Positions 1 through 5,823 of a stretch of 6,629 nt of DNA are shown piece by piece. The DNA comes from JAJPXI01 sp045602885 (GTDB lineage Bacteria; Bacillota; Clostridia; Oscillospirales; Oscillospiraceae), in assembly GCA_045602885.1 (NCBI GenBank), contig JAZSCJ010000104.1, positions 1-6,629 on the forward strand, written 5' to 3'. Position numbers and translations under genes: made by a program. The notes beneath the pieces were generated by a model, which was given only the letters and a program-made list of their open reading frames with translations, made no database searches and had not been told where the DNA came from. Within the stretch, counting starts at the first letter, position 1, and each line of letters opens with the position of its first letter.

Positions 1-1165
1 GCAGCAACACACCGGAGCTGATGGTACCGGTGAGCATGCCGAACATAGCAAAGAAGCCCTCGTACACATACTCCGGGTACATCTTTTTGCACATATAAAG
101 CAGGTACACAAAGGTAATAACGCCGCCGATAACTGCCATCAGCAGGAAGGGTACCCAGTAACCGGTGAGATCGCTGATATCGATGCTGGCAATGCCCGCC
201 ACAATCATAAAGTCAAAAGCCACCCCGGAGACCCGGCTCAGAAGATAATTGTTCTGATACTGGTGGTTCATGATCCTGGCCTTCCGCAGACCCTTCATGG
301 CAGAGCGGAACAGGGTTGCAATTAGGGAGCCCACAATGAAGTTAAAGCCCCACAGCAGCGTGCTTACGGTGGCTGCCAACCCGGGTGCCACTGCCTCCAG
401 AAGCTTTACAATACCGCTGGTCAGCAGGTAGGTCAGCAGGTAGATCAGCACAACAAATGCAAGCTGCACGCTGAATTTGTCCACAGATTCAGAAATCGGG
501 ATCTCATTCTGGTCCTGAAAGGTATCCAGAGTCACGGAGCCGGAGACCTGATTGGCATCCTTTGCCCGCTTGATGACTCCCTTGCGGTTGAGAATATTCA
601 TATACACCACGCCGATCACACAGGCACACAGATAGCCCGTGGCTGCCAGGGAGAGGCCAAAGCTTCTGCCGCCGGTCATACCCAATGCCTCATAGGTGGA
701 GCCCACATTGTTGGCCTGTCCCGGGCCCTGGCCGTAAGCCATGGGCAGCAGAATGCCGCTGGCCTTGAACAGATCGGGCATGATCGTGGCGGCCAGGATC
801 AGAGAAATGGCCAGCCCGGTGATGGCCTGGATCATGTAGGTGCTGACGATCAGCGCACCGTTTTTGCTGGCCTGCAGCGCGCCCTCGCCGCTGCCCTGCT
901 CGGGTTTGCGCAGGGCAAGGGCGATAAAGCCCAGCGCAATGGCGTGATAGGTGATGACCTCAAGAAAAACCGGGTCGATGGGCAGCAGTCCGGTGGCGCG
1001 CAGCAGCAGCATGAGAAAACCACCCAGCACGGCGGTGGGCAACATGCTGTTGCGGATGAACGGGATCTTGCGGCGCAGCACATTGGCCAGCAAAATCAAG
1101 CCGGCGATGATACCAAACTGAATGGTGGGATTCCAAAGGGCAACATTAGCGGCAGAAAAATCCAT
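1..1165 (-). CDS. gltS: Sodium/glutamate symporter, divergent GltS family (C-terminus cut by window edge)
   Basis: This is a polytopic membrane protein; 388 residues are visible and the C-terminal end lies beyond position 1. Family members couple uptake of glutamate (or a related dicarboxylate) to sodium entry. Reading the minus strand gives MDFSAANVALWNPTIQFGII at the start, then alternating hydrophobic helices. The first half carries a glycine-rich loop, AYGQGPGQANNVGS (about residues 143-156), where classical GltS proteins have a glycine-rich re-entrant loop. The second half has GFFAMFGMLTGTISSGV (about 370-386), the matching loop of the inverted repeat. A polar linker (about 193-230) separates the halves. 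The ATG is preceded by AGGTGA with a 6-nt gap. The gene follows plsC by only 6 bp, so the two are probably cotranscribed. Family assignment rests on my recognition of these loops and the overall topology; the transported substrate is inferred and could be another anion. Confidence 0.85.
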   Translation of the reverse strand, partial: MDFSAANVALWNPTIQFGIIAGLILLANVLRRKIPFIRNSMLPTAVLGGFLMLLLRATGLLPIDPVFLEVITYHAIALGFIALALRKPEQGSGEGALQASKNGALIVSTYMIQAITGLAISLILAATIMPDLFKASGILLPMAYGQGPGQANNVGSTYEALGMTGGRSFGLSLAATGYLCACVIGVVYMNILNRKGVIKRAKDANQVSGSVTLDTFQDQNEIPISESVDKFSVQLAFVVLIYLLTYLLTSGIVKLLEAVAPGLAATVSTLLWGFNFIVGSLIATLFRSAMKGLRKARIMNHQYQNNYLLSRVSGVAFDFMIVAGIASIDISDLTGYWVPFLLMAVIGGVITFVYLLYMCKKMYPEYVYEGFFAMFGMLTGTISSGVLL

Positions 1166-1171
1166 GCTGTT

Positions 1172-1177
1172 TCACCT
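1172..1177 (-). promoter_or_regulatory. Ribosome binding site of gltS, overlapping the plsC stop codon
   Basis: On the minus strand the last codons of plsC read GTC AGG TGA. The string AGGTGA, which contains the plsC stop, is a good match to the anti-Shine-Dalgarno sequence and lies 6 nt before the gltS ATG. Ribosomes finishing plsC would stop directly on the start site of gltS, which favours translational coupling (inference). Confidence 0.65.
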
Positions 1178-2317
1178 GACCGTTTCTGTTGATTTGTGGA
1201 GACACGCTTGGTAGTAAAGAAAGAACTTCAATGCGTTGGAGTCCTCAGACGGGAGCAGTTCATAATAGGTTTTGTTTGCGGTAAATACGATGGCTTTTTG
1301 CCCGTGCATAGCCAGATCGGTGATCTGGGCACAGGGGATGGTCACCTCGCCGCAGGACAATGTCTCTGCCGAGAGGGAAAGTGGGCCGTGAGCCAGCGGT
1401 GTTTCGGTGTGGTCCTTTACGGTGGACAGGCTGGCTTGGGGGGCGGTATATACCATGCCTGCGGCCAGGTCGGCCGATACCTGCTCCTTTTGCCAATCGG
1501 AAAGCTCCTTGACGGTGTGAAACCGGTCGGAGTGCAGCATACCGTATTCATCACAGCGCAGCGTGTATTGGCAGGCGCTGCATTGCACCGTGTCACCGTG
1601 GGAAGTAAAGGTGTCCCGCTGGCCGCAATGGGGGCAGACAAAGAGCAGTCGCTCCAAATGCTCGGCCGGGCGTTTGCTGCGGTAGCGCATGGGCTGGGCC
1701 AGCTGACGGGCGTAGGCGTCTTCGTACAGATCGCTGCAGATGGCTGCATACAGCTGGTCTACCGTCATTTCGGCAAGCTGCTGGCTGGTGTACACGTGGA
1801 CGGGGCCGCCTTCGATGGGGCCGCGACGGGTACCGGCACCGGCCCACATGGGACTGACAAAATAGCCACCGGTGATTTTGTAGGTGACCAGACCACAGCC
1901 CAGCCGTTTGACCAGCTTGGCCGTGGAGGGCAAAATGGGGCAGCTTACGCCGTCCCAGGAGCGCACGCCTTCGGGGAAGATGCAGACGTTGCTGCCCGTC
2001 TTGACCCGGCGAATGACCTCGGTCAGTGCGCTGGCCGCCGATGCGCCTTTACAGCGCACAATGGGGGCAAGGGCGAATTTCAAAAGGGGATAGGCGATCT
2101 TCCAGCGGGCGATGTGCTCGCTGCCCAGAAAAAACATCTGCCGCGGAAAGCTGGCACCCACAAACAGGGGGTCAAAGTCGGTCACATGATTGGAGAGGAC
2201 AATGTAATTTTCGGGAAGGGCGGTGGCCTTGCGATAGCGATAGCCGAACTTACATTTCAAAAAAAGGATCACAAGGGGGCGCAACAGCCCATAAAAGAAT
2301 ATGTATTTCCTTTTCAT
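1172..2317 (-). CDS. plsC: 1-acyl-sn-glycerol-3-phosphate acyltransferase (PlsC/LPLAT family) with zinc-ribbon and C-terminal beta-rich extension
   Basis: The enzyme family transfers an acyl group to lysophosphatidic acid or a similar lysolipid at the inner face of the membrane, giving phosphatidic acid. The 381-residue protein begins with a hydrophobic stretch (about 5-20). It then has the catalytic HX4D box in SNHVTDFDPL (H44, D49) and the acceptor-binding block FPEG (114-117) within CIFPEGVRSWDG. The acyltransferase domain should end near residue 205-210. A short basic linker leads into a four-cysteine zinc ribbon, CPHC (228-231) and CSAC (246-249). The last 100 residues are predicted beta-rich with one closing helix (KFFLYYQACL), resembling a small PH-like fold by eye only. 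Typical PlsC proteins are about 200-250 residues, so this one has about 150 extra. The ATG at 2317 has TGGAG 8 nt upstream. Preferred acceptor and acyl donor cannot be read from sequence; a role on another lysolipid is possible. Confidence 0.87.
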   Translation of the reverse strand: MKRKYIFFYGLLRPLVILFLKCKFGYRYRKATALPENYIVLSNHVTDFDPLFVGASFPRQMFFLGSEHIARWKIAYPLLKFALAPIVRCKGASAASALTEVIRRVKTGSNVCIFPEGVRSWDGVSCPILPSTAKLVKRLGCGLVTYKITGGYFVSPMWAGAGTRRGPIEGGPVHVYTSQQLAEMTVDQLYAAICSDLYEDAYARQLAQPMRYRSKRPAEHLERLLFVCPHCGQRDTFTSHGDTVQCSACQYTLRCDEYGMLHSDRFHTVKELSDWQKEQVSADLAAGMVYTAPQASLSTVKDHTETPLAHGPLSLSAETLSCGEVTIPCAQITDLAMHGQKAIVFTANKTYYELLPSEDSNALKFFLYYQACLHKSTETVR

Positions 2318-2325
2318 TCAGATTT

Positions 2326-2330
2326 CTCCA
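2326..2330 (-). promoter_or_regulatory. Ribosome binding site of plsC
   Basis: TGGAG on the minus strand, 8 nt before the ATG at 2317. It fixes the start codon; the protein then begins MKRKYIFFYGLLRP, a basic then hydrophobic N-terminus usual for this family. Confidence 0.6.
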
Positions 2331-2394
2331 TTTGATTTAGGCGGTACGCCATGGTATCATGGGGACGTTGCCCCGGTGTGGTGGATCTCTGAGT

Positions 2395-2417
2395 GTATAA
2401 TATATGGTATATTATAC
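2395..2417. repeat. Perfect inverted repeat over the plsC promoter -10 region
   Basis: GTATAATATA (2395-2404) and TATATTATAC (2408-2417) are exact reverse complements separated by TGG. The right arm contains the minus-strand TATAAT assigned to the plsC promoter. The left arm presents TATAAT on the plus strand, but without a credible -35 at the right distance. The element could be a repressor operator or simply two facing AT-rich -10-like boxes. Confidence 0.6.
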
Positions 2418-2439
2418 CACTAACGCTCGGCAAAAGGAA
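2411..2439 (-). promoter_or_regulatory. Candidate promoter of the plsC-gltS transcript (extended -10)
   Basis: On the minus strand TGGTATAAT (2419 to 2411) is a perfect extended -10 box. A 17-bp spacer leads back to TTCCTT (2439 to 2434), which is a poor -35; the extended -10 could compensate. Transcription would begin near 2404, giving a leader of about 85-90 nt before the plsC ATG. It is the best promoter-like match that I found upstream of plsC. Confidence 0.5.
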
Positions 2440-2453
2440 TACTTTTTCGACAG

Positions 2454-2491
2454 ATGTTTTTTGCCCGGTGTTGTGCCGGGCTTTGGAACAT
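2454..2491. repeat. Imperfect inverted repeat able to form a hairpin
   Basis: GCCCGG (2463-2468) pairs with CCGGGC (2476-2481) around a 7-nt loop, and an outer ATGTT (2454-2458) pairs with AACAT (2487-2491). The T-run lies before the stem on the plus strand and only TTTGG follows it, so it does not fit a standard intrinsic terminator in either direction. It sits between the two divergent promoters, in DNA that neither predicted transcript would cover. Confidence 0.45.
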
Positions 2492-2590
2492 GGAGCGAAG
2501 AATGGTAAGCCGGAACTATAAGGAATAACCAAAAGTGGCCGTTGTATTTTGTTTTTTTCAATGAACTTTTCGTGAGAATGATAGAACTAT

Positions 2591-2618
2591 TTGATATTTC
2601 GGGGAGAAATGGTATAAT
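2591..2618 (+). promoter_or_regulatory. Promoter of the opp operon (sigma-A type, extended -10)
   Basis: TTGATA (2591-2596), a 16-bp spacer and TATAAT (2613-2618) preceded by TGG form a near-consensus vegetative promoter with extended -10. Transcription should start near 2625, leaving about 145 nt of leader before oppB. The spacer itself contains a short inverted repeat, ATTTC-gggga-GAAAT (2596-2610), which might be a regulator site, although short repeats of this size arise easily by chance. Confidence 0.8.
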
Positions 2619-2633
2619 TATATCTCGATATTA

Positions 2634-2647
2634 TGTGCATATGCACA
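2634..2647. promoter_or_regulatory. 14-bp perfect palindrome just downstream of the opp transcription start; candidate operator
   Basis: TGTGCATATGCACA is fully self-complementary and begins about 10 bp after the predicted transcription start. A protein bound here would block the polymerase leaving the opp promoter, which is a common repressor position. I do not recognise the motif as the site of a named regulator; it does not resemble a CodY box. Confidence 0.45.
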
Positions 2648-2662
2648 AAAAGAACTGTAACG

Positions 2663-2740
2663 CATGAAAATACGCAGGGGCCGATTCTTCTTGCTTCGCC
2701 TTTTCATCGAAGGGGCGAAGCTGTTTTGCGTATCTGCATG
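2663..2740 (+). promoter_or_regulatory. Structured leader element of the opp mRNA (nested inverted repeats; possible attenuator or unknown cis-regulatory RNA)
   Basis: An outer stem pairs ATACGCA (2670-2676) with TGCGTAT (2727-2733), flanked by CATG (2663-2666) against CATG (2737-2740). Inside it, GCTTCGCC (2693-2700) pairs with GGCGAAGC (2714-2721), extended by UUUU against GGAA with two G-U pairs to a 5-nt loop. CGAAG occurs twice (2708-2712 and 2716-2720), so CTTCG at 2694-2698 can choose between two partners. The inner stem is followed by TGTTTTG, a weak U-tract, so termination would be inefficient. The structure ends about 15 nt before the likely oppB ribosome site. No known riboswitch consensus is recognised. 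Confidence 0.5.
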
Positions 2741-2770
2741 AAATGAAACTATATTGAGGCGGGATGAAGC

Positions 2771-3700
2771 TTGAATACGAAAACACTACTTTATATTTTG
2801 AAGCGGCTGGGTCTTGCGATCTTGACGGTGTGGGTGGTCATCACCATCACGTTCTTTGTCTCGCGCGCTGTGCCCGGCGGCCCGTTTTTGGGAGAAAAGG
2901 CCATCACGGCCGAGGCCGAGGCGGCTCTTATGGCCAAATACGGCATGGACAAGCCGGTCTTTGAGCAGTACCTCACCTATTTAAAAGATATCGTCACCAA
3001 GTTTGACTTTGGCCCGTCCCTTAAGCAACGCGGCCGTGACGTGATTGATGTGATCGGCGACGGCATGCAGACCTCGGTCAAACTGGGCGGTCTGGCTGCT
3101 GTGATCGCCCTTGCAGCCGGTGTGGTGCTTGGCTCGGTGGCTGCTCTGCGACGCAACAAGTTTGTGGATAAGATCATTATGATTTTGTCTACGGCGTGCA
3201 TCTCCATGCCCTCGTTTATCATGGGCTCGCTGCTGCTGGTAATCTTTGCGGTCAAGCTGCAGATCCTGCCGGCAAACGGCACGACGGCGGCCGGTTTGAT
3301 TTTGCCGGTCATTACCCTGTCGCTGTCCCCCATGGCTAACATTACCCGACTGACCCGCTCCTCCATGCTGGATGTGCTGGGACAGGATTACATCCGCACC
3401 GCCAAGGCCAAGGGTGTTTCGGGCGGCAAGATCATTTTCGGCCATGCGCTGAAAAATGCTCTGATCCCCGTGATCACCTACTTTGGCCCCATGCTGGCTT
3501 ACATTGTAACCGGTTCGCTGGTGGTGGAGCAGATCTTTGCCGTGCCCGGCATCGGCCGCGCCTTTGTCAGCAGCATTACCGATCGTGACTATCCCCTGAT
3601 TATGGGTACGACCATTGTGCTGGCCACGCTGATCGTTTTGATGAATATGATCAGCGACATTCTGTATAAGGTCGTCGATCCCCGCATTACGCTGGAATAA
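2771..3700 (+). CDS. oppB: Oligopeptide/dipeptide ABC transporter permease, OppB/DppB family
   Basis: One of the two membrane channel subunits of a peptide importer. The 309-residue protein has the usual family length and layout. There is a first membrane helix (about 10-31) ending in SRAVPGGPF (31-39), then an extracellular segment with FDFGPSLKQRGRDV (78-91). The binding-protein-dependent permease core (about 100-300) has helices near 102-125, 135-160, 175-190, 230-254 and 278-298. The cytoplasmic EAA loop that docks onto the ATPases is DYIRTAKAKG to HALKNALIPV (206-234). VVEQIFAVPGIGRAF (251-265) and the end VDPRI (302-306) are strongly conserved in the family. A TGA lies in frame two codons upstream, so the TTG at 2771 is the first possible start. 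GAGG at 2756-2759 is an imperfectly spaced ribosome site. This is the first gene of the operon. Peptide length and specificity cannot be told from the permease. Confidence 0.93.
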   Translation: MNTKTLLYILKRLGLAILTVWVVITITFFVSRAVPGGPFLGEKAITAEAEAALMAKYGMDKPVFEQYLTYLKDIVTKFDFGPSLKQRGRDVIDVIGDGMQTSVKLGGLAAVIALAAGVVLGSVAALRRNKFVDKIIMILSTACISMPSFIMGSLLLVIFAVKLQILPANGTTAAGLILPVITLSLSPMANITRLTRSSMLDVLGQDYIRTAKAKGVSGGKIIFGHALKNALIPVITYFGPMLAYIVTGSLVVEQIFAVPGIGRAFVSSITDRDYPLIMGTTIVLATLIVLMNMISDILYKVVDPRITLE

Positions 3701-3707
3701 GGAGGTG
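3701..3707 (+). promoter_or_regulatory. Ribosome binding site of oppC
   Basis: GGAGGTG directly follows the oppB stop and lies 7 nt before GTG at 3715. This strong, well-spaced site decides for the GTG start over internal ATG codons such as those encoding M12 and M26. Confidence 0.85.
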
Positions 3708-3714
3708 CCTTAGC

Positions 3715-4773
3715 GTGGATTTGAAGAAGTTTAGTCTGCAGGTGGACATGGACAGTTTTTTGCCGGCCACTGACGCAGAAAAGGAATACATGGTACAGAT
3801 GCGCGAATCGACCACCTTCTTTAAGGATGGCGTCAAGCGTCTGCTCAAAAATAAGGTGGCTACGGTTTGCTTTTTCCTCATCGTGATCATCACTCTGTCG
3901 GCGATTTTTCTGCCCATGTTCTGGCCCTACTCCTACGATACGCAGTTGGGCATCCGTCCCGGCAAGCCGGTGGATCCCTCCTTCGTCAATCTGGCACCCT
4001 TTGAGTATGGTGAGACCGAGCTGGAGCGCATCGCCCAGGGCGAAAAGGTGTTCCCCCACATTTTTGGTACCGACTCGGCCGGCCGTGACTACTTTATCCG
4101 TGTGGTCTACGGCACCCGAATCTCTCTGGCCGTTGGCTTTTTTGCCAGCTTGATCGTGCTGGTCATCGGTATGCTGATGGGTTCCATTGCCGGCTATTGC
4201 GGCGGCAAGGTGGACATGGTCATCATGCGTATCGTCGATATCATCTACTCGCTGCCCGATATGCTGATGGTTATTCTGCTTTCGGCGGTTCTGGGCACGG
4301 CGCTGAGTGAAATTCTGAAAGGTACCGTGTTGGAAAAGCTGGGTGCCAACATGATCAGTCTGTTCATCGTGTTTGCCCTGTTGTACTGGGTATCCATGGC
4401 CCGGCAGATCCGTGGTCAGATCCTGTCCCTCAAGGAGCAGGAGTACGTACTGGCTGCCCGGGCCGCCGGTGCCCGGGGTAAGTGGATCATTGTCAAGCAT
4501 CTGATCCCCAACAGCATCAGCGTGGTCATCATTTCCACCGCGCTGCAGATCCCCAGCGCCATTTTCACCGAAAGCTATCTATCCTTCCTGGGCCTGGGCG
4601 TCAACGCCCCCATGCCCTCGTTGGGTTCGCTGGCCTCGGACGCCCTCAACGGCATGACCTCCTATCCCTCCCGTTTGGTTATTCCGGCCCTTGTGATTTC
4701 GTTGATCGTGCTGTCGCTCAACCTGTTTGGCGACGGTCTGCGTGACGCCTTTGACCCCAAGCTCAACAGCTAA
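3715..4773 (+). CDS. oppC: Oligopeptide/dipeptide ABC transporter permease, OppC/DppC family
   Basis: The second channel subunit, pairing with OppB. It has 352 residues, longer than the roughly 300 of E. coli OppC. The extra length comes from an N-terminal cytoplasmic segment before the first helix (about 47-70), a long external loop (about 71-117), and a small insertion around 194-212. The family signature HIFGTDSAGRDYFIRVVYGT (115-134) precedes the permease core. The ATPase-docking EAA loop runs from EYVLAARAAG (243-252) to HLIPNS (262-267). ESYLSFLGLG (286-295), PSLG (301-304) and LFGDGLRDAFDPKL (337-350) are typical of OppC. It starts with GTG behind a very strong ribosome site 14 bp after oppB ends, so it is cotranscribed. 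The longer loops are common in Gram-positive relatives as far as I know, so they are not strong evidence of novelty. Confidence 0.93.
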   Translation: MDLKKFSLQVDMDSFLPATDAEKEYMVQMRESTTFFKDGVKRLLKNKVATVCFFLIVIITLSAIFLPMFWPYSYDTQLGIRPGKPVDPSFVNLAPFEYGETELERIAQGEKVFPHIFGTDSAGRDYFIRVVYGTRISLAVGFFASLIVLVIGMLMGSIAGYCGGKVDMVIMRIVDIIYSLPDMLMVILLSAVLGTALSEILKGTVLEKLGANMISLFIVFALLYWVSMARQIRGQILSLKEQEYVLAARAAGARGKWIIVKHLIPNSISVVIISTALQIPSAIFTESYLSFLGLGVNAPMPSLGSLASDALNGMTSYPSRLVIPALVISLIVLSLNLFGDGLRDAFDPKLNS

Positions 4774-4774
4774 G

Positions 4775-4781
4775 AAAGGAG
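4775..4781 (+). promoter_or_regulatory. Ribosome binding site of oppD
   Basis: AAAGGAG ends 10 nt before the ATG at 4792. An out-of-frame ATG at 4785 lies closer (3 nt) but opens no family-like protein, so 4792 is the start. Confidence 0.7.
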
Positions 4782-4791
4782 CGTATGACAA

Positions 4792-5823
4792 ATGCCTTTG
4801 CTCGAAGTAAATGATCTGCATACCTCCTTCTTTACCGACGCCGGTGAGGTCAAGGCCGTCAACGGTGTGTCCTTTCAGCTGGAGCGCGGTAAAGTGTTGG
4901 GTATCGTGGGTGAATCGGGATCCGGCAAGTCGGTGACCGCCTATTCCATTATGCAGATCCTTGCCTCCGCCGGTAAGATCGTGTCCGGGTCCATCAAGCT
5001 GGATGGCCAGGAACTGGTCAATGCCGGGGAGCGAGTCATGAAGGATGTGCGCGGAAATAAGGTTTCGATTATTTTTCAGGATCCCATGACCTCGCTCAAT
5101 CCCACCTATACCATTGGCCGGCAGCTGATCGAGGCCATCGTGCTGCACACCGGGCGCAACAAAAAGCAGGCCCGTGAGCGTGCCGTGGAAATGCTGCGGC
5201 TGGTCAACATCAATGAGCCGGAAAAGCGCATGAAGCAGTACCCCTTTGAGTTTTCCGGCGGTATGCGTCAGCGCATCATGATCGCCATGGCGCTGGCTTG
5301 TGAACCCGATATTCTGATCGCCGACGAGCCCACCACCGCCCTGGATGTGACCATTCAGGCCCAGATCCTGGAGCTGATGAAGACGCTGCAGGAAGAGCTG
5401 GGTATGGCCATCATTATGATCACCCACGATCTGGGTGTTGTGGCCCAGCTTTGCGATGAAGTGATCGTTATGTATGCCGGCAGCATCTGCGAACAGGGTA
5501 CGGCCGACGAGATTTTCTACAATCCGCGCCATGAGTACACCAAGGGACTTATGCGTTCTATCCCCACCGCCGATACGGCCGGCACCAAGCTGCAGCCCAT
5601 CAGTGGTACGCCCATCGATCTGCTGAATATGCCCAAGGGCTGCCCCTTTGCGCCCCGTTGCGATGCGGCCATGAAGATTTGTCTGACCGAGCGTTGTGAG
5701 CGCATGCAGATCAACGACGAGCACGCCGCCGCCTGCTGGATGAATGTCAAGCTGGGGTTGGAGGACGGCTCCATTGTGCCGGGCGAGGATGCCGAGGCTT
5801 CGCAAGGAGGTGGCTTGCAATGA
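4792..5823 (+). CDS. oppD: Oligopeptide/dipeptide ABC transporter ATP-binding protein, OppD/DppD family
   Basis: One of two cytoplasmic ATPases that drive peptide import by binding the EAA loops of OppB and OppC. The 343-residue protein has Walker A GESGSGKS (40-47), the Q-loop glutamine Q96 in FQDPMTSLNP, the ABC signature FSGGM (154-158), Walker B ILIADEP with catalytic E179, D-loop ALD (183-185) and switch H212 in THDLG, so it should be catalytically competent. After the nucleotide-binding domain comes the peptide-transporter C-terminal domain, with GCPFAPRC and five cysteines at 284, 290, 297, 302 and 315. Some DppD relatives bind a 4Fe-4S cluster with cysteines in this region. It starts 18 bp after oppC. 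Its last codons hold the oppF ribosome site, and its stop overlaps the oppF start as ATGA. The tail after about 320 (LGLEDGSIVPGEDAEASQ) is acidic and looks flexible. Confidence 0.94.
   Translation: MPLLEVNDLHTSFFTDAGEVKAVNGVSFQLERGKVLGIVGESGSGKSVTAYSIMQILASAGKIVSGSIKLDGQELVNAGERVMKDVRGNKVSIIFQDPMTSLNPTYTIGRQLIEAIVLHTGRNKKQARERAVEMLRLVNINEPEKRMKQYPFEFSGGMRQRIMIAMALACEPDILIADEPTTALDVTIQAQILELMKTLQEELGMAIIMITHDLGVVAQLCDEVIVMYAGSICEQGTADEIFYNPRHEYTKGLMRSIPTADTAGTKLQPISGTPIDLLNMPKGCPFAPRCDAAMKICLTERCERMQINDEHAAACWMNVKLGLEDGSIVPGEDAEASQGGGLQ
5804..5812 (+). promoter_or_regulatory. Ribosome binding site of oppF inside the oppD tail
   Basis: AAGGAGGTG is close to a perfect anti-Shine-Dalgarno match and lies 7 nt before the ATG at 5820. 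It is encoded in the final QGGG codons of oppD, showing overlapping function of this DNA and tight coupling of the two ATPase genes. Confidence 0.85.

Larger units (their letters stand above)
2318..2770. other. 453-bp divergent intergenic region, no protein or RNA gene recognised
   Basis: This stretch separates the two divergent clusters and is visibly more AT-rich than the flanking genes. It contains the candidate promoters and inverted repeats listed separately. Near the plsC start there are two small inverted repeats, CCATG-gtat-CATGG (2349-2362) and GGGG-acgttg-CCCC (2361-2374), which would fall in the plsC leader RNA. The part at about 2492-2590 shows no motif that I can support apart from a T-rich run near 2548-2560. 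I saw no tRNA, no T-box sequence and no known riboswitch core. Confidence 0.75.

Noticed and set aside
1196..2335. Plus-strand open frame of 379 codons lying opposite plsC
   Set aside because: It mirrors plsC almost end to end, but the minus-strand product has the HX4D and FPEG motifs, a zinc ribbon and a ribosome site. The plus-strand product is glycine- and alanine-rich without recognisable motifs, which is usual for the complement of a GC-rich gene.
2396..2401. Plus-strand TATAAT as a second opp promoter or small RNA promoter
   Set aside because: No acceptable -35 lies 16-18 bp upstream (the sequence there is CCGGTG-like), and the better promoter at 2591-2618 explains opp transcription.
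2314..2532. Minus-strand 72-codon frame ending in ATGA overlap with the plsC start, a possible small upstream gene
   Set aside because: Its coding would run through the plausible plsC promoter at 2411-2439 and the inverted repeats. The product shows no domain, and no good ribosome site precedes it. The ATGA overlap is probably chance.
2693..2727. Strong intrinsic terminator ahead of oppB
   Set aside because: The stem is GC-rich, but the following tract is TGTTTTGCG with only four consecutive T residues, so efficient termination is unlikely; an attenuator role remains open.
2764..2964. Plus-strand 66-codon frame starting at ATG 2764, a possible leader peptide
   Set aside because: It overlaps oppB out of frame over nearly its full length, and its sequence reads as a frame-shifted version of the permease. 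It is kept only as a possible competing start.
3589..4500. Minus-strand open frame of 303 codons opposite oppB and oppC
   Set aside because: It spans the boundary of two clear permease genes, is rich in His, Gln and Asp, and has no supported start.
4579..5820. Minus-strand open frame of 413 codons opposite oppD and the end of oppC
   Set aside because: The composition is rich in His, Gln and Gly, as expected for the reverse complement of ATPase codons. The plus strand carries complete Walker A, signature and Walker B motifs.
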